Shown here: one piece after another, positions 6,132-7,386 of the stretch
How the letters are laid out: every line of letters starts with the position of its first letter
How positions within the stretch are numbered: position 1 is the first letter of the stretch
Assembly: GCA_947068385.1 (NCBI GenBank)
Contig: CAMTBF010000171.1
Location: forward strand, 1-7,386
Direction of reading: 5' to 3'
Length of the DNA stretch: 7,386 nucleotides
From: an uncultured Lachnospiraceae bacterium
GTDB lineage: Bacteria > Bacillota > Clostridia > Lachnospirales > Lachnospiraceae
Program-made: the position numbers and the translations under genes
Notes under the pieces: model-generated
Told to the model about the DNA's origin: nothing
The model's input: only the letters and a program-made list of their open reading frames with translations
Databases searched by the model: none

Positions 6132-6639
6132 GGGACGGAAGGAAAGAAATAAGGGCGGGAGAATGGTTCCCGCCCTTTGCAACATACTCGGCACAGTGAT
6201 CTTGCTGAGCGTGATCCTGTCCTGCCTCCCGCTGGCCATGGCCAGGATCCGGGGAGACCAGGTCTACAACGTGGTCAGCGGCAGCATGGAGCCGGAGATT
6301 CCGGTGGGCAGCGCGATTTACGTGCAGGCCGTGGAGCCGGAGGCCGTGGAGGAGGGGGACGTGATCGCCTTCTACAGCGGCACTTCGGTGATCGCCCACA
6401 GGGTGGTGCGCAACCAGACCGTGGAGGGCGAGTTCACGACCAAGGGGGACGCCAATGAGCAGGAGGACATGAACCCGGTGCGGTACGGGGAGCTGATCGG
6501 GAGGGTGTCCTATCACTATCCGGTCCTGGGGCTGCTGCTGGAGGCCTATACCAGCACCCTGGGGAAGGTGTACCTGATCTGCTTCGCGGCCTGCGGGGCC
6601 ATGCTGAACATGCTGGCCGGGCGGCTGCGGAACCGATGA
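6115..6639 (+). CDS. sipW: signal peptidase I, SipW / archaeal-ER type
   Basis: 174 residues. One membrane segment at about 18-41 is followed by the catalytic box VVSGSMEPEI (Ser57 as nucleophile), then VIAHRVV with His95 in place of the bacterial general-base Lys, and TTKGDANEQED with Asp112. This Ser-His arrangement defines the SipW/ER branch of the family. A second membrane segment lies at about 149-168. In Bacillus, SipW removes the special signal peptides of TasA and TapA, and two such substrates are encoded just upstream. The start at 6115 overlaps the previous gene by 17 bases and has GGAAAGGG (6097-6104) upstream. A later start at ATG 6163 (158 residues) is also credible: it keeps all motifs, but that ATG lies in the loop of a strong hairpin (6151-6177). 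Base composition matches its neighbours. Confidence 0.93.
   Translation: MSSRPEGRKERNKGGRMVPALCNILGTVILLSVILSCLPLAMARIRGDQVYNVVSGSMEPEIPVGSAIYVQAVEPEAVEEGDVIAFYSGTSVIAHRVVRNQTVEGEFTTKGDANEQEDMNPVRYGELIGRVSYHYPVLGLLLEAYTSTLGKVYLICFAACGAMLNMLAGRLRNR
6151..6177 (+). promoter_or_regulatory. hairpin over the signal peptidase gene start
   Basis: AAGGGCGGGA (6151-6160) pairs perfectly with TCCCGCCCTT (6168-6177): 10 bp with a 7-base loop GAATGGT containing the in-frame ATG at 6163. It begins 20 bases after the stop of the 623-residue gene and is followed by only one more T, so it is at best a weak terminator. The 5' arm includes a purine-rich ribosome-binding-like sequence that would be hidden when folded. 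Attenuation or translational control is inferred. Confidence 0.6.
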
Positions 6640-6660
6640 GGCCAGGGAGCGGACCAGGGG

Positions 6661-6694
6661 CCTGCGCCTGCCGGAAGGAAGGGCAGGATGCAGG
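6661..6694 (+). other. GC-rich hairpin after the signal peptidase gene
   Basis: 6661-6672 pairs with 6682-6694 (12 bp with one G-T wobble and one bulged A at 6688), leaving a purine loop GGAAGGAAG. It starts 22 bases after the stop at 6639 and has no T-run behind it. It occupies the gap 6640-6725 together with the ribosome binding site of the next gene, and argues that this gap is not coding. It may be an mRNA processing or stability element. Confidence 0.55.
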
Positions 6695-6710
6695 GACGGC
6701 ACAGAGAGGG

Positions 6711-6718
6711 AAGGAGGG
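6711..6718 (+). promoter_or_regulatory. ribosome binding site deciding the start at 6726
   Basis: AAGGAGGG stands 7 bases before ATG 6726. The in-frame ATG at 6636 overlaps the previous stop as ATGA, but would add 30 low-complexity residues translated through the hairpin at 6661-6694. Confidence 0.8.
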
Positions 6719-6725
6719 CATCGGC

Positions 6726-7337
6726 ATGGAAGCGAGGCCAGAGGGCAGCGGGGGCAGGTTCGCCCTGAAGGACTGGGTGGGGCGCACCTTCGGGAGCCTC
6801 ACCGTGGTGGCCTATGACGGGAAGCGGGGCGGGAAGCACTACTGGCGCTGCAGGTGCCTCTGCGGCGGCAGCGCGGTGGTGAGCCAGTCCAACCTGCAGG
6901 CGGGGCACACGAAGAGCTGCGGCTGCCTGTCGGATCCGGCGGGGACCCGGCACTTCGTGGAGGGGACCTGCATCGAGAGCATCCGCAGCCGCCGGGTGTC
7001 CGCCAGCAACCAGAGCGGCATCCGTGGGGTCTACAGGAACCGCAGGACGGGCCGCTGGGCGGCGCAGATCACCTTCCAGGGGAGGACGCGCTACCTGGGC
7101 AGCTTCGACAGCCTGGAGGAGGCGGCCCGGGCCCGGGCGGAGGCGGAGCAGGTCTTCGACGAGTTCCTGGAGCGGTATGAAGGCGCGGGGAAGGCGGTGG
7201 GAGCCCGGCCGGGGCCCGTGCGGCCGGATCCGAGCGGAGGGGCCATGCCCGCCCATGCGGCGGAGGACGGCGTGGGACATCCGCGGAAGGAGGCCGCTCT
7301 GGCGGCTGCGGGAGGCGCGTATGGGCAGGAAGCTTAG
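6726..7337 (+). CDS. cysteine-cluster plus AP2-domain DNA-binding protein
   Basis: 203 residues. The N-terminal part (about 17-68) has the pattern VGRTFGSLTVV...WRCRCLCG...LQAGHTKSCGCL, with Cys42, 44, 46, 65 and 67 as a likely metal-binding cluster; this module is common in phage and mobile-element proteins beside HNH or AP2 domains. An AP2-like DNA-binding domain follows (about 97-150): SGIRGVYRNRRTGRW, then AAQITFQGRTRYLGSF and an alanine/glutamate-rich helix. There is no HNH, GIY-YIG or recombinase motif, so nuclease activity is not indicated. The tail (152-203) is Gly/Ala/Pro-rich and unlike any domain I know. By eye the gene is as GC-rich as its neighbours, so transfer, if any, is old. 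It sits between the signal peptidase and a probable sortase and overlaps the latter by 17 bases. It could be a regulator of the locus or a stranded homing/mobile-element gene; the sequence does not decide. Confidence 0.75.
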   Translation: MEARPEGSGGRFALKDWVGRTFGSLTVVAYDGKRGGKHYWRCRCLCGGSAVVSQSNLQAGHTKSCGCLSDPAGTRHFVEGTCIESIRSRRVSASNQSGIRGVYRNRRTGRWAAQITFQGRTRYLGSFDSLEEAARARAEAEQVFDEFLERYEGAGKAVGARPGPVRPDPSGGAMPAHAAEDGVGHPRKEAALAAAGGAYGQEA

Positions 7338-7386
7338 GCGCGCCCTGGCGGCCGTGCTGGGGGCGGTGTTCCTCTTCTCCGTCTGC
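7321..7386 (+). CDS. membrane protein start, probably class B sortase (5' part only)
   Basis: ATG 7321 opens a frame of 22 codons to the window edge: a basic start MGRKLRR followed by a hydrophobic segment ALAAVLGAVFLFSVC. GGGAGG (7310-7315) lies 5 bases upstream, and the start overlaps the AP2 gene by 17 bases. The basic leader and the AVFLFS segment resemble N-termini of clostridial class B sortases, which often accompany SipW-type operons and VxTGD-type surface proteins such as the one at 4260. No catalytic residue is visible, so any exported or membrane protein remains possible; the sortase call is mainly from context. Confidence 0.5.
   Translation, partial: MGRKLRRALAAVLGAVFLFSVC

Noticed and set aside
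4104..6239. 711-codon open frame on the minus strand
   Set aside because: It is a shadow of the GC-rich genes opposite, with a His/Arg/Leu/Pro-rich product and no recognisable domain; the + strand genes have signal peptides, motifs and ribosome binding sites.
6636..6725. AP2 protein start at ATG 6636 (ATGA overlap with the preceding stop)
   Set aside because: The extra 30 residues are low complexity and read through a strong hairpin; AAGGAGGG at 6711-6718 marks ATG 6726.
7205..7227. Inverted repeat CCGGCC/GGCCGG in the tail of the AP2 gene
   Set aside because: Only 6 bp with an 11-base loop in very GC-rich coding sequence; expected by chance.

Overview
This 7.4 kb window looks like part of a cell-surface fibre locus of a Gram-positive anaerobe of the Clostridia (Bacillota), possibly Lachnospiraceae or Oscillospiraceae. 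The basis is an LPXTG pilin with its class C sortase, followed by a SipW-type signal peptidase with two TasA/CalY-like subunits, then the start of a gene that resembles a class B sortase. Every gene I can support is on the + strand, and from about 1740 onward the genes are close together or overlap with good ribosome binding sites, so they are probably co-transcribed. No rRNA, tRNA, CRISPR array, transposase or integrase was seen.

Layout. 1-608: 3' end of a major pilin gene with an isopeptide-type Cna-B domain and an LPSTG sorting signal. 609-819: a 211-bp gap that is unusually rich in inverted repeats. 820-1719: class C (pilin-polymerising) sortase with a GTG start and a weak ribosome binding site. 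1758-2942: secreted two-domain FctA/FctB-like pilin protein with no LPXTG. 2957-3523 and 3527-4246: two different SipW-dependent, TasA/CalY-like subunits. 4260-6131: a 623-residue membrane-anchored protein that reads like two surface proteins joined head to tail. 6115-6639: SipW/archaeal-ER type signal peptidase I. 6726-7337: small cysteine-cluster plus AP2-domain DNA-binding protein. 7321-7386: first 22 codons of a membrane protein, probably a class B sortase.

How the genes could work together (inference). The class C sortase would polymerise the LPSTG pilin. The SipW-like peptidase would mature the two TasA-like subunits, which could form a second, sortase-independent fibre. The 623-residue protein carries a MucBP mucin-binding-like domain and an internal VRTGD-type sorting-like signal, so it could be the surface platform or a substrate of the downstream sortase.

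Composition shifts along the window. By hand count, 1-480 is about 46% G+C and 481-600 about 57%; single sampled rows give about 57% in the sortase gene and 67-70% further downstream. The pilin body therefore looks foreign to, or exchanged into, the locus. The points most worth a second look are the structured RNA leader before the sortase, the fused 623-residue protein, the hairpin that places a possible signal peptidase start codon in its loop, and the AP2-type DNA-binding protein inside a surface operon.
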